Positions 1 to 8,991 of a DNA stretch of 14,015 nucleotides are shown piece by piece. The translations under genes were made by a program, and so were the position numbers. Origin of the DNA: JAVVPO01 sp036655715 (GTDB taxonomy: Bacteria > Bacillota > Clostridia > Lachnospirales > Cellulosilyticaceae); the NCBI GenBank assembly GCA_036655715.1, contig JAVVPO010000068.1, forward strand, positions 1 to 14,015, given 5' to 3'. Under the pieces are notes generated by a model. It was given only the letters and a program-made list of their open reading frames with translations, searched no databases and was not told the origin of the DNA. Within the stretch, counting starts at the first letter, position 1. Every line of letters starts with the position of its first letter.

Positions 1-72
1 AGAGAGCAAAAAACAGTCAGAGAATATGAGAAGACTTTAGGTATTGAAATCAATCTCTACTCAAGAATCTAA
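1..72 (+). CDS. C-terminal end of an unidentified plus-strand gene (partial)
   Basis: An open frame enters from the left edge and ends at TAA (70-72), giving 23 residues ending in GIEINLYSRI. The other two plus-strand frames hit stops within about 40 bases. The stretch is charged and looks like an ordinary soluble C-terminus, but it is too short to assign to a family. It converges on the mutase gene, and the hairpin at 111-154 lies between the two stops, as expected for convergent genes sharing a terminator. A chance open frame of this length is possible. Confidence 0.45.
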   Translation, partial: REQKTVREYEKTLGIEINLYSRI

Positions 73-110
73 CCCATCTTTTTATACTATAATTCCAAGA
101 GACTGCCAGT

Positions 111-154
111 AAAAACATAGTCTCTCCTTCACTAACTAGTAAAGGGGAGACTAT
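111..154 (-). terminator. Rho-independent terminator of the glycan operon
   Basis: On the minus strand, 8 bases after the mutase stop, arm 144-154 pairs with arm 117-127 (ATAGTCTC plus CC against GG plus GAGACTAT). This gives 11 positions with one mismatch and a 16-base loop. A run of five T residues on the minus strand (complement of 111-115) follows one base later. This is the classic stem plus U-tract. On the plus strand the same stem could also serve the converging gene that ends at 72, although its T-tract there is weaker. Confidence 0.8.
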
Positions 155-161
155 CCTCATT

Positions 162-1910
162 TTATGGCATCACTATATCTATAGCCTTCATCAACTGATT
201 AATACTCTCTAATACTTGTTCTTTTAAAGTTGCTAGTTTAAATCTTGCCTGTTCTTCTGAGTTTCCTATAATAGCAAAATAAATTTTCATCTTAGGCTCT
301 GTTCCTGATGGCCTAATGACAAACCAGCTTCCATCTTCTAAAATAAATTTAAGAACATTTGAACTTGGTAAGCTAATAGTTTTTTCTTCATTCTTTATCA
401 TGTTATATACTTTGGAATATTTATAATCTTCCACTTGAACTATCTTATTATTCCCTAGTGTACTAGGTCTGTTACTACGCAGATTTTCTAATATTGCTTG
501 AATTTTTTTCTGACCATTATTTCCTGCCATTTCTATAGCAATTAACTCTTCTTTATAGTAACCGTATTTCTTATAGACCTCTTCAAGTACTTCATTTAGA
601 TTTTTTCCTTGCGCCTTATAATACAGCGCCATCTCAGTAATTAACACAGCTGCAATAACCGCATCTTTATCTCTTACAAACTCACCTAACAAATATCCAT
701 GACTTTCTTCAAACCCCAATACAAATTGATTGGATTTATGCTTAGAAAATTCTTTGACTTTTTCACCAATGTATTTAAATCCTGTAAGCACTTCTATTAG
801 TTGGACATTATAGTATTTACAGATAGCTTTTGATAAGTCCGATGTTACAATAGTTTTTATGATAGTATCTTTTTCACTAATATTTCCATATTTATTTTTT
901 GTACTTAATATATACTCTGTAAGTAAACCCCCTATTTGATTACCTGTTAAAGTTTTGTATTCACCTAAGCTATCCCTTACCACCACGCCTATCCGATCAC
1001 AGTCTGGGTCTGTACCCAAAATAATGTCTGCTAAAGTTTCTTTTGCCATTTTTATTGCTAATTCAAATACTCTTTCATCTTCTGGATTCGGACAAGCAAT
1101 TCCTGGGAAGCTACCATTTGGTAATTCTTGCTCCTTAACTACCTGTAGCTGAGTAAACCCCAATTGCTTTAGTACCGTACGCACTGGAATATTCCCACTT
1201 CCATAGATAGGTGTATAAATAATACTTATTTCTTTTGCTCTTTTTTCAACAAGCGTTTTATTAATAACTAGTTCTTTAACTTTGCTATAGTAAACTTCAT
1301 CAACCTCTTCACCTATATATTCTAGAAATCCTTCTGATTCTGCTTGTTCTATGCTTATACTTTTCACACCTTCAAAAATATCTATTGCATTCATATCCTC
1401 TATGATTTCTAGCGCTGCTTGATCCGTAATTTGTCCACCATCATCTCCATATACTTTGTAGCCATTGTATTCTTTTGGATTATGGGATGCTGTAATAACA
1501 ACCCCCATATCAGCTTTAAGGTGTATCACTGCAAAAGAAAGCATAGGTGTAGGTCTTAAGTCCTTATACAGATAAACTTTAATCTTGTTGGCAGCTAACA
1601 CACTAGCTGTCCTTAATGCAAATTCCTTACTCATATTTCTTGAATCATAGGCAATAACTATACTAGGCTTTTCTTTTAATCCTCTTATATAATTAGCTAT
1701 TCCTTGCGTAGCCTTTCCTACCGTATAAATATTCATACGATTAGTTCCTACTGCTATTTTACCCCTTAGCCCACCTGTTCCAAATTCTAAATTTTTATAG
1801 AATCTATCTTCTATTTCTTTTTCATCCTCTAACTCTACTAACTCTTTTTTTAAACTTTCTTCTATCTTTTCTTCTTCTAACCATCTTCTATATTGTTTTC
1901 TAAATATCAT
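162..1910 (-). CDS. pgcA: Alpha-phosphohexomutase (phosphoglucomutase/phosphomannomutase, PgcA-like)
   Basis: This enzyme interconverts hexose-1-phosphate and hexose-6-phosphate in the cytoplasm. The 582-residue protein matches the length and layout of Bacillus subtilis PgcA. Visible motifs are GTGGLRG (44-50), the phosphoserine loop TASHNP (140-145, Ser142), the metal loop DPDCDR (301-306; Cys304 where Ala is common), the sugar-specificity loop EESHG (401-405) and the phosphate-binding loop RPSGTEPK (533-540). The ATG is preceded by AAGGAG at 8 bases. It is the last gene of the block, 126 bases after GH38 and just before the terminator. Because a mannoside phosphorylase lies upstream, I infer that its job here is mannose-1-phosphate to mannose-6-phosphate. 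Sequence alone does not separate glucose from mannose preference, and it may be the general cellular phosphoglucomutase. Confidence 0.93.
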   Translation of the reverse strand: MIFRKQYRRWLEEEKIEESLKKELVELEDEKEIEDRFYKNLEFGTGGLRGKIAVGTNRMNIYTVGKATQGIANYIRGLKEKPSIVIAYDSRNMSKEFALRTASVLAANKIKVYLYKDLRPTPMLSFAVIHLKADMGVVITASHNPKEYNGYKVYGDDGGQITDQAALEIIEDMNAIDIFEGVKSISIEQAESEGFLEYIGEEVDEVYYSKVKELVINKTLVEKRAKEISIIYTPIYGSGNIPVRTVLKQLGFTQLQVVKEQELPNGSFPGIACPNPEDERVFELAIKMAKETLADIILGTDPDCDRIGVVVRDSLGEYKTLTGNQIGGLLTEYILSTKNKYGNISEKDTIIKTIVTSDLSKAICKYYNVQLIEVLTGFKYIGEKVKEFSKHKSNQFVLGFEESHGYLLGEFVRDKDAVIAAVLITEMALYYKAQGKNLNEVLEEVYKKYGYYKEELIAIEMAGNNGQKKIQAILENLRSNRPSTLGNNKIVQVEDYKYSKVYNMIKNEEKTISLPSSNVLKFILEDGSWFVIRPSGTEPKMKIYFAIIGNSEEQARFKLATLKEQVLESINQLMKAIDIVMP

Positions 1911-2036
1911 ATTTAGAGCTCCTTACTCCACTATCCTATTTTTCTATTATATTTTTTATTTTTTCAGCTATTTATACCAGCCTTTTAACTGCGCACTCAT
2001 TATTTTTATTGAATAACTTACTTCATTACCTTATTG

Positions 2037-4730
2037 TTATTTTTCAAATCCTAAACTTACTATCTGAGCACCTCTTAAAGTTATTATTGTATCATCTATT
2101 TTTTCTACTCTTTCTTCTAATAGATTGGATTGATATACTTTATAGTTGGTATCTATTGCCAATGATACCTCGTTTTCTGATACACTATACCATCTCCCTA
2201 TGATATCACCACTTGTCTCATTTACCTTAAGCGATGAATACATAGCTTCTAATCCTGTTACGTTCATAAGTTGATATCCTAACGGGATACCTCCCTCTTG
2301 TTTCTTTGCTTCCCTAGCCATAAGTGGCACTGCAAACTGGTAAGCCTCTTGGTAAGATTCATACAATTCACTACCCTCTCCATGAGGAATAATTTCAAGT
2401 TCTACTTGCCCTTTCCCTAAACACTGGGCTTCTGGCGTCATAAATACGCCCCAGTCTCCTAGCTCTCTTACCCCTCTATGAAGTGTGATAGCTATCGTTT
2501 GCTTACCATCTCTTATCACTTCATACTCATTAAGTCCTTTGTTAGCTACTGTCAGCCCAATTTGTTCGTTATGAATATTTACAAATTTTTGTTGATGCTG
2601 TGCATTGCATGGATTTTCCCAGTATTTACTTGGTTCTGTCTCACGCTTAGCTACTTCAAAGATAGAATCAGCATAATGATGCTTACTCTCTAGCTTAGTT
2701 TCAAATAGCATCCTTAATCTATGGTCTAATGCTTGATTATCAAAGCTTGCTTTAACCTTTATTCCTTTAGCATATTTCTCTAGAGTATAATGCGTCGTAA
2801 TAATAAACGGTACTAACTCATCGACTCTTTGTGACTTTCTATCCCTAAATTCAATAAGCTCTTTAATCTCATCTGCTAATCGTTCATCCGCACTTGCTGG
2901 AATGAGCATTTCATGCACAACTTCAATGATTGCCCTATAAGGTGCATCCTCTACTACTCTAATTTTTGCTTTGACACCTTTAGTCGTGATAGCCTTCTCA
3001 CCTACTGGCATCATATAGATATATTCATTTCCAATATCTCCGTGATCCTCATATATACCTAACTCAGTAAACGTATGTCCAGATGATTTATGTACTATAT
3101 CCAATGAACCATCTTCTTTGACACTTGCTCTTATATAAGCATTTTCCATAGTATATTCATCAATCAACAAACTCTCTTCTACTGCTACTTGAGCTGCAAC
3201 AGGTACCAATGTAAATACCTTTATACTAAATGGCTCCATCTGATTTACTCCAAAAGTAACATCTATACTTTGATAGGTATAAGGTTGTCTAAACTTATCT
3301 TTTGGTAAATCATAGTCAAACTTGTTTCCTTGTGGCTTAATGGTACATGGCATACTATTTCCTTTTTCATCTACTAGCTTATAGTGCCCTATCTGATGAT
3401 TTTTCACCTCATTAATTCCTGCTCTTAGTGGCCCCTCACTAAAATACTTTTTAGCAAGCTTGATTTCTGTTTGTACCACATCTGATTTTAGGTTTCCTGT
3501 TGTGTTGACAACTACAATGGGTATAGCACCTTCTTCTTGATTTGTCAGCCCATTCGTATTTATATTATCTACCATATAGTTCATCGATTCATCTATAATA
3601 TGATTTGCTACAGCTTCTGCTTTCTCAAAACGGCTAACCATTTCTCTATGAACCGCATCTACGCTACATCCACATATGCTATCATGTGGATGGTTTTGCA
3701 TTAGTAATTTCCACCCATATTCAAACATATGATGTGGATAATCTTTCCCTTGATCATATGCCATGGTAGCTAATGGCTCTGCTATTTTTTCAAGTAACAT
3801 CTGGCAATAGCTATTCATTTGCTTTATATATACACGTGCAGATGCTGTATTGGCAAGAGTGTACCAGCCACTTGTTTGTTGACTTTTTAATTCACCTTGA
3901 ATCACTTTAAGGTTATTAGGTGCATTTTCTTTTATTTCTTTAATATAATCTTCAAAGTTAGAATGAATAAACTCTACCTCTTTGTACAAGCTACTAGCCT
4001 CTTTGATTGCCGCCGCTAAATCTGTCTGCACAGGTTGATGATCGCATCCATTCATAAACAACATGTGCTCTGTTGATGCATACGCTCCTGCATTTTCAAG
4101 CCTTGCATCCCAAAACACTTTAGCTGCTTCTGTTTCTACAGGTATTTCATTCCCATTACTATACCAATTCGCAAATAAGATCCCTAACACTTTTGACCCA
4201 TCGTGACTCTCCCAGTACATCTCTGAGTAAGGTGACTCAAACTTATCTCCATCTGAAACTTGATTATTGAACCCTGTCGGCTTAACGCCTCTACCAAAAA
4301 CTGCTGTATCGATTCCCGCTTCTTTTAAAATCTGTGGCGCTTGCCCCATGTTTCCAAAAGAATCTGGGAAATACCCTACTTTACATACCTCTCCATAAGC
4401 TTTAGCATCTTTATGCCCTATCTGAAGATTACGTACATTTGCTTCACTACTTGTCAAAAATTCATCTTGCAAGATGTACCACGGCCCTATTATAATACGC
4501 TTTTCTTGGATCAGACTTGTAAGTCTTTCTCTTTTTTCTGGCCTAACTTGCAAGTAATCTTCTAATATGATTGTTTGGCCATCCAGATGAAAACTTTTGT
4601 AATCTCGATCTTTTTCTAAAGTGTCTATTAATCTATCCATAAACTCAACTAAAAGCATATGATGTTTTTCATATGGCAAATACCATTCTCTATCCCAATG
4701 AGTATGGGATATAATATGAGCTTTTTTCAT
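2037..4730 (-). CDS. GH38 alpha-mannosidase, cytoplasmic
   Basis: This is a retaining, zinc-dependent alpha-mannosidase of 897 residues, the usual length for the bacterial GH38 group that includes the streptococcal alpha-1,3-mannosidase. The N-terminal catalytic domain opens with HTHWDREW (9-16), where His11 and Asp13 are zinc ligands. The nucleophile motif GYFPDSFGN (119-127) carries Asp123, and further metal-site histidines lie in NGCDHQP (228-233 region) and NHPHDSICG (346-354). The remaining roughly 500 residues are the helical middle domain and the large C-terminal beta domain. There is no signal peptide. GAGGGG precedes the ATG by 8 bases, and only 14 bases separate it from the GH125 gene, so the two are co-translated. 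I infer removal of alpha-1,3-linked (perhaps also alpha-1,2) mannose from imported N-glycan pieces. A mannosylglycerate hydrolase role (MngB) is less likely in this context. Confidence 0.93.
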   Translation of the reverse strand: MKKAHIISHTHWDREWYLPYEKHHMLLVEFMDRLIDTLEKDRDYKSFHLDGQTIILEDYLQVRPEKRERLTSLIQEKRIIIGPWYILQDEFLTSSEANVRNLQIGHKDAKAYGEVCKVGYFPDSFGNMGQAPQILKEAGIDTAVFGRGVKPTGFNNQVSDGDKFESPYSEMYWESHDGSKVLGILFANWYSNGNEIPVETEAAKVFWDARLENAGAYASTEHMLFMNGCDHQPVQTDLAAAIKEASSLYKEVEFIHSNFEDYIKEIKENAPNNLKVIQGELKSQQTSGWYTLANTASARVYIKQMNSYCQMLLEKIAEPLATMAYDQGKDYPHHMFEYGWKLLMQNHPHDSICGCSVDAVHREMVSRFEKAEAVANHIIDESMNYMVDNINTNGLTNQEEGAIPIVVVNTTGNLKSDVVQTEIKLAKKYFSEGPLRAGINEVKNHQIGHYKLVDEKGNSMPCTIKPQGNKFDYDLPKDKFRQPYTYQSIDVTFGVNQMEPFSIKVFTLVPVAAQVAVEESLLIDEYTMENAYIRASVKEDGSLDIVHKSSGHTFTELGIYEDHGDIGNEYIYMMPVGEKAITTKGVKAKIRVVEDAPYRAIIEVVHEMLIPASADERLADEIKELIEFRDRKSQRVDELVPFIITTHYTLEKYAKGIKVKASFDNQALDHRLRMLFETKLESKHHYADSIFEVAKRETEPSKYWENPCNAQHQQKFVNIHNEQIGLTVANKGLNEYEVIRDGKQTIAITLHRGVRELGDWGVFMTPEAQCLGKGQVELEIIPHGEGSELYESYQEAYQFAVPLMAREAKKQEGGIPLGYQLMNVTGLEAMYSSLKVNETSGDIIGRWYSVSENEVSLAIDTNYKVYQSNLLEERVEKIDDTIITLRGAQIVSLGFEK

Positions 4731-4744
4731 TATCTTATCCCCTC

Positions 4745-6034
4745 TTATCTCTTTACTTTATAGCCGCAGTAATCTAATAATAATTCACTAAACATTGCAT
4801 TTGCCCAAGAGAACCATTCCCTTGTATACTCTTTAGGATCATCTACATGGAATCCTTCATGCATTAAACCCGTATCCCCATCTGTCTCCTTCATCATCTC
4901 TAGAATTCGCTTCTTTTCCTTTATATCAGAAGAAGTAAGTCCTTGCATAGCTAAGGAAATATGCCAGATGTAATTAATTGGTGTATGCGGGCTACCGATC
5001 CCTTTTGCTACTTTTCCTTTGTAGTAATAAGGGTTCATCTCACTTAAAATCATTCTTCTCGTATTCTGATAAGTCTCATCCTCTTCTGGTAAATAGCCAA
5101 TATAAGGTATAGATAACAGACTTGGTACATTCGCATCATCCATAATATTGTAGTTTCCGTATCCATCCACTTCATAAGCGTACACTTTACCAAACTTGTG
5201 ATGATTAATTACTCCATAAGTTTCTATCCCTACTTTTATCTCATCAGCTAATACCCTAACTTCCTTAGCAAGTTTCTCATCTTTTAAGACTTCTTGAGCA
5301 ATTTCCTCCACATACCCGAGTACAACTACCGCAAACATATTAGATGGGATAAGATATCCATAAGTACACGCATCATCACTAGGTCTAAATCCAGACCACG
5401 TAAGTCCGATATTCGGCTTAACTAACGATCCCTTCCCTTCTCTTGATAACGTATCTGTAAAGTAACACTCTTTCCTTACAAAACTATAAGGTGATTTACC
5501 TTCATGATTTTGCTCTGTTTTCCATACTTCTAAAATACGATAGACAGCTTTTACAAATTGCTCATCAAACTGACTTATTCTCCCTGTATTCTTCCATAGC
5601 AAGTAACCCATCTGAAGAGGAAAACATAATGAATCAATTTCATATTTTCTCTCCCAAATCCATCCACTCATTTCTGTCTCATCTTTTTCCCAACACTTAT
5701 TATTATCTTCTTCATTAAAGGCGTTGGCATACGCATCGATTAATATATACTTCATCTGTCTGCTTACAAGACCTTCAATCATATCAGCAATCTGCTCATC
5801 TTTAGCTGCAAGTACATAATAAGGTCTTAATTGACATACAGAGTCTCTAAGCCACATAGCAGGAATATCTCCTGTAATCACATAAGTTGTTCCATCTTCT
5901 AACTCTTTTACTGTTGTATCTAATGTATTGGTATAGCATTTTTCAAACATCTCAATAAGCTTTTTATCTGTACCTAATTTTTGATTAATTTCTTGGATTA
6001 ATTCTTGCATTGATAATGGTAAAGTTTTTTTCAT
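4745..6034 (-). CDS. GH125 exo-alpha-1,6-mannosidase
   Basis: This inverting glycosidase releases terminal alpha-1,6-linked mannose from N-glycan cores. The 429-residue length is typical of the family. The entry motif MWLRDS (60-65) of the (alpha/alpha)6 barrel is present. Asp220 in GFRPSDDA (215-222) and Glu393 in MHEGFH (391-396) fall at the positions I recall for the catalytic acid and base of the Clostridium perfringens enzyme (Asp220, Glu393). There is no signal peptide, so it acts in the cytoplasm. The ATG follows AAGGA by about 9 bases. It sits 33 bases after GH20 and 14 bases before GH38. GH125 and GH38 are also paired in the Streptococcus pneumoniae N-glycan locus, where they remove complementary branch linkages. 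Confidence 0.95.
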   Translation of the reverse strand: MKKTLPLSMQELIQEINQKLGTDKKLIEMFEKCYTNTLDTTVKELEDGTTYVITGDIPAMWLRDSVCQLRPYYVLAAKDEQIADMIEGLVSRQMKYILIDAYANAFNEEDNNKCWEKDETEMSGWIWERKYEIDSLCFPLQMGYLLWKNTGRISQFDEQFVKAVYRILEVWKTEQNHEGKSPYSFVRKECYFTDTLSREGKGSLVKPNIGLTWSGFRPSDDACTYGYLIPSNMFAVVVLGYVEEIAQEVLKDEKLAKEVRVLADEIKVGIETYGVINHHKFGKVYAYEVDGYGNYNIMDDANVPSLLSIPYIGYLPEEDETYQNTRRMILSEMNPYYYKGKVAKGIGSPHTPINYIWHISLAMQGLTSSDIKEKKRILEMMKETDGDTGLMHEGFHVDDPKEYTREWFSWANAMFSELLLDYCGYKVKR

Positions 6035-6067
6035 CTTCTCGTATCCTTTTATAAGTTTAGTTTCATC

Positions 6068-7942
6068 CTACCAGATCATTTTGCCTGCTGTCATACTTCT
6101 TTGTGCGCCATTAAAGTGTACAGCTTCTCCCATACCTGCTTCTCTAAAATGAGTCCTTGGTAAACGTTCTTCTTCTAACTCTAAAATACTATCTATCTCA
6201 CCCTTAGTGTATTGCTCTACAACATGGATAGTCGTACGTAGTCTTTGAATCATCCCACCAAATCTCAAATCTAACACCTCAAACCCAAGACTCTTGTTAC
6301 TAAGTTGCCATTCTTCAAATCTTTTGTCTCTCATATTTTCCATATACTTTATAAGAGGTATAAGTTGATTATTTTTGATTTCTTCCATCGCCATAAGATT
6401 TTTATTTTGATAAGCATCTACTAAATTCATCCCTAGATTCCACTTCAAACTAAGCACTTTAGCATATGCTGCATAAAACTCCCCAACTGCTTTGTACATT
6501 TTTGATTCTTCTTTTTCACTCACATTTTTGAAGTACTCATACAATTTTTCATAATGCTCAGTTAAATCTGTCTTAATTTCTCTTGTGTGGTATACAAACA
6601 TACTACAAAGAGGGTCTTCGTACAACATATATTTACTAGGTGTAACCGTTGTTGTAGGATCTGAAAACTCTGGTAAAATATCAAACGCTTCTTGCTTCAT
6701 ATAGTTTTCATAAGAAAGACCTGTACAGAATTGTAAACGCTTTTTAAATACCTCTAAATCCACCTCTTCATTGTACCCATGTTCTGCAAAGAGTGTCGTC
6801 CCAAATAAACAAGTACTAACAGGCGCTTCACACCCATCATCAGCCCATGCCGTTGCAATAACTTCTTTGACACCTTTCTTTTTGCAAGCCATAAGCGAAG
6901 CATTGGTCGCAACAAACGTTTTGCTATGGTGAGGTGTATACCCTATCCATCTCCAAGCTCCACCCGCAAACATCATCCCACTATTTAGTGTCTTTCTTTT
7001 TTCGATGTTCTCTATATAATGCTCTTCAGTATTATTGTAATAATCCCAGTACATCAAATCTATTCCCTCTAGTATAGTGAATTGTTTTTCATCTACCCTA
7101 GAATAGTTACTAAAGAACATATCATCCCAAATGATAGGTCTTAATCCATATTCATTAGTTAACTCAATCATATATTTAAGGTGCTTTTTCATTATTTCTG
7201 GCTTAACTTCAAGCCCATGCTCATCTGCATAGCGTCCTCTACCTAATTGATAAGCTTCATCCATTCCTATGTGAATTCTTCTACTTGTAAAAGTCTCTGA
7301 TAAGTGCTTAATCATTTTACGTAGTAGCTCTTGAACTTCTGGTTTTCCTACATAGAGGATATTGTCAATGTCTAAATACTTTTCTCTTTCTTGATCCCAC
7401 ATTAGAAATTGATCAAGATGCGCTAACGTCTGAATACAAGGGATAATCTCCACACCAAATTGTAATGCATAGGCATCGAGTTCTCTTAATTCATCTTTTG
7501 TGTAACGACCTCTTAAGTACCCAAAATAAGGTTCTCCTTCAATCTCATAAACATCTTCCATATAAAGCATCAATACGCTATTGCCCATTATAGCTAGCAT
7601 CTCTATTACTTCTTTTGCATAGCGAATATTCACTACACCATTTCTAGAACAATCTATCATAAGCCCATTAAAAGGGAACTGTACTTTTTCCTTTAATGCA
7701 AACTCTTCCACTCCCTCTTGAGACTTCTGAGCAATATGCCCAATCCCCCTAAACAAACTGCTTTTATTAGGATATGTAATGCAAGCTTTATCTTTCGTTA
7801 CCTGAATTTCTAATGTATCTCCCTCTGACTCTATAAAGCTTATTACCTTTCCCATCTCATCTATTTCAAATCCATATCTTTTTCCTAAGATTTGTAAAGC
7901 TTCCCTTAAATTCAGTCTATCCTCTTGTATGTTAAATTTCAT
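6068..7942 (-). CDS. GH20 beta-N-acetylhexosaminidase, cytoplasmic GH20C-like
   Basis: This enzyme cleaves terminal beta-linked GlcNAc or GalNAc by substrate-assisted catalysis. From the ATG at 7942 it has 624 residues. The barrel starts near MIDCSRNG (about residue 95), and the catalytic Asp-Glu pair lies in HIGMDEA (Asp228-Glu229). Aromatic residues expected to line the -1 subsite follow (WDD about 272, YWDYY about 298, WADDG about 366). About 200 further residues form a helical C-terminal region. There is no signal peptide or cell-wall anchor. An in-frame ATG at 7960 would add six residues, but it has only a poor GGGG two bases upstream, whereas AAAGGAG lies 8 bases before the ATG at 7942. 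Size and layout resemble pneumococcal GH20C, an intracellular broad-specificity hexosaminidase. I infer that it trims antennary GlcNAc or chitobiose-derived HexNAc. Confidence 0.88.
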   Translation of the reverse strand: MKFNIQEDRLNLREALQILGKRYGFEIDEMGKVISFIESEGDTLEIQVTKDKACITYPNKSSLFRGIGHIAQKSQEGVEEFALKEKVQFPFNGLMIDCSRNGVVNIRYAKEVIEMLAIMGNSVLMLYMEDVYEIEGEPYFGYLRGRYTKDELRELDAYALQFGVEIIPCIQTLAHLDQFLMWDQEREKYLDIDNILYVGKPEVQELLRKMIKHLSETFTSRRIHIGMDEAYQLGRGRYADEHGLEVKPEIMKKHLKYMIELTNEYGLRPIIWDDMFFSNYSRVDEKQFTILEGIDLMYWDYYNNTEEHYIENIEKRKTLNSGMMFAGGAWRWIGYTPHHSKTFVATNASLMACKKKGVKEVIATAWADDGCEAPVSTCLFGTTLFAEHGYNEEVDLEVFKKRLQFCTGLSYENYMKQEAFDILPEFSDPTTTVTPSKYMLYEDPLCSMFVYHTREIKTDLTEHYEKLYEYFKNVSEKEESKMYKAVGEFYAAYAKVLSLKWNLGMNLVDAYQNKNLMAMEEIKNNQLIPLIKYMENMRDKRFEEWQLSNKSLGFEVLDLRFGGMIQRLRTTIHVVEQYTKGEIDSILELEEERLPRTHFREAGMGEAVHFNGAQRSMTAGKMIW

Positions 7943-7950
7943 TTCTTTCT

Positions 7951-7957
7951 CTCCTTT
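7951..7957 (-). promoter_or_regulatory. Ribosome binding site deciding the GH20 start
   Basis: AAAGGAG on the minus strand lies 8 bases before the ATG at 7942. It sits inside the six-codon extension that starts at the ATG of 7960. This placement argues that 7942 is the real start. Confidence 0.75.
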
Positions 7958-7999
7958 CATTTCCCCAACTCAGTTAATTTTATTTGTTTTTATTTTTTA

Positions 8000-8989
8000 T
8001 TAAAGCGAATTTTCTTTAATATAGTCTACCAACTCACCTACTTGAGCAAAGGCTAATCCCGTTACCGTATCTGCACATCCGTAGTAAATTGCAATTCTTC
8101 CCGTTTTGCTATCTGTTAATGCTGCACAAGGGAAAACTACATTAGGAACATCGCCTACACATTCATATAACTCTTGTGGTGATAACAAATAAGGTTTCAA
8201 TCTATATTTAACAATCCATGGTTTTTCTAAATCTAAAATAGCTGCACCCATACTATATACAAATCCATTACAACTATTTAATACACCATGATAAATCATT
8301 AGCCACCCTTCATCTGTTTCAATTGGAATTGGGCCCGCGCCTATCTTAGTTGATTGCCATGCAGATTCATCCCCTTTAATAGTTGACATCACATGCCTAT
8401 GCATTCCCCAAAAAGTCATATCTGGACTTTGGCTGTAGAAAATATCCCCAAAGGGTGTATGTCCTGTATCACTTGGTCTACTCACCATCGCATATCGCCC
8501 ATTAATTTTTTTTGGAAACAATACACCATTTCTATTATAGGGAAGAAATGCATTTTCTATTTGATGAAAAGTTTTAAAATCATATGTATAAGCTACACCA
8601 ATGGTTGGCCCATGGTAACCATTACACCAAGTAACATAATATCTATCTTCAATAAAACATACCCTTGGATCATAGCGATATTCTCTTTCTAAGATTTCTT
8701 CATCTTCTCCTTCAAAAGTAATAGGCGTATGATTGATTTCCCAGTCAATTCCATCCTTACTGAATCCTGCAAATATATCCATACTTCTTGATTTGCTGTC
8801 ACATCTAAATACACCTGCAAATCCACCTTCAAATGGTACCACTGCACTATTAAAAATACTGTTTGAAGAAGGAATTTGATTTCTTTTAATAACTGGATTA
8901 TTGGAGTATCTCCAAATAGGGTCTTCGCACCCATTTGGTTTTTCTTGCCATGGCATATTGCTTAATTCTTGCCCTATTATCCTTGTCAT
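8000..8989 (-). CDS. GH130 beta-1,4-mannoside phosphorylase (Man-GlcNAc type)
   Basis: This enzyme cleaves a terminal beta-mannoside with inorganic phosphate and releases alpha-mannose-1-phosphate. The 329-residue length fits the five-bladed propeller of the family. The proposed proton donor is Asp107 in RYDPR (105-109). Asn47-Ser48, Arg62, Arg153 (NRNG), Arg171 (SRPSD), Lys215, His234 (YHGV), Tyr245 and Asp307 all sit three residues later than the active-site positions I recall from the Bacteroides enzyme UhgbMP (Asp104, Arg150, Arg168, His231 and others). That points to the subgroup acting on Man-beta-1,4-GlcNAc rather than mannosyl-glucose. There is no signal peptide. The ATG lies 2 bases after the lacI stop, and its ribosome binding site is inside lacI, so translation is probably coupled. 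The neighbouring phosphohexomutase would take its product onward. Confidence 0.92.
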   Translation of the reverse strand: MTRIIGQELSNMPWQEKPNGCEDPIWRYSNNPVIKRNQIPSSNSIFNSAVVPFEGGFAGVFRCDSKSRSMDIFAGFSKDGIDWEINHTPITFEGEDEEILEREYRYDPRVCFIEDRYYVTWCNGYHGPTIGVAYTYDFKTFHQIENAFLPYNRNGVLFPKKINGRYAMVSRPSDTGHTPFGDIFYSQSPDMTFWGMHRHVMSTIKGDESAWQSTKIGAGPIPIETDEGWLMIYHGVLNSCNGFVYSMGAAILDLEKPWIVKYRLKPYLLSPQELYECVGDVPNVVFPCAALTDSKTGRIAIYYGCADTVTGLAFAQVGELVDYIKENSL

Positions 8990-8991
8990 AA

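Noticed and set aside
1946..1951. TATAAT on the minus strand in the GH38-mutase spacer as a promoter for the mutase
   Set aside because: No recognisable -35 box lies 16-18 bases upstream, and such hexamers are expected in AT-rich spacers. A weak promoter cannot be excluded.
8393..8692. A 99-codon antisense frame, and an 81-codon same-strand frame (8689-8934), within GH130
   Set aside because: Both overlap conserved GH130 coding sequence in other frames. The GH130 frame is intact, so no frameshift is implied.
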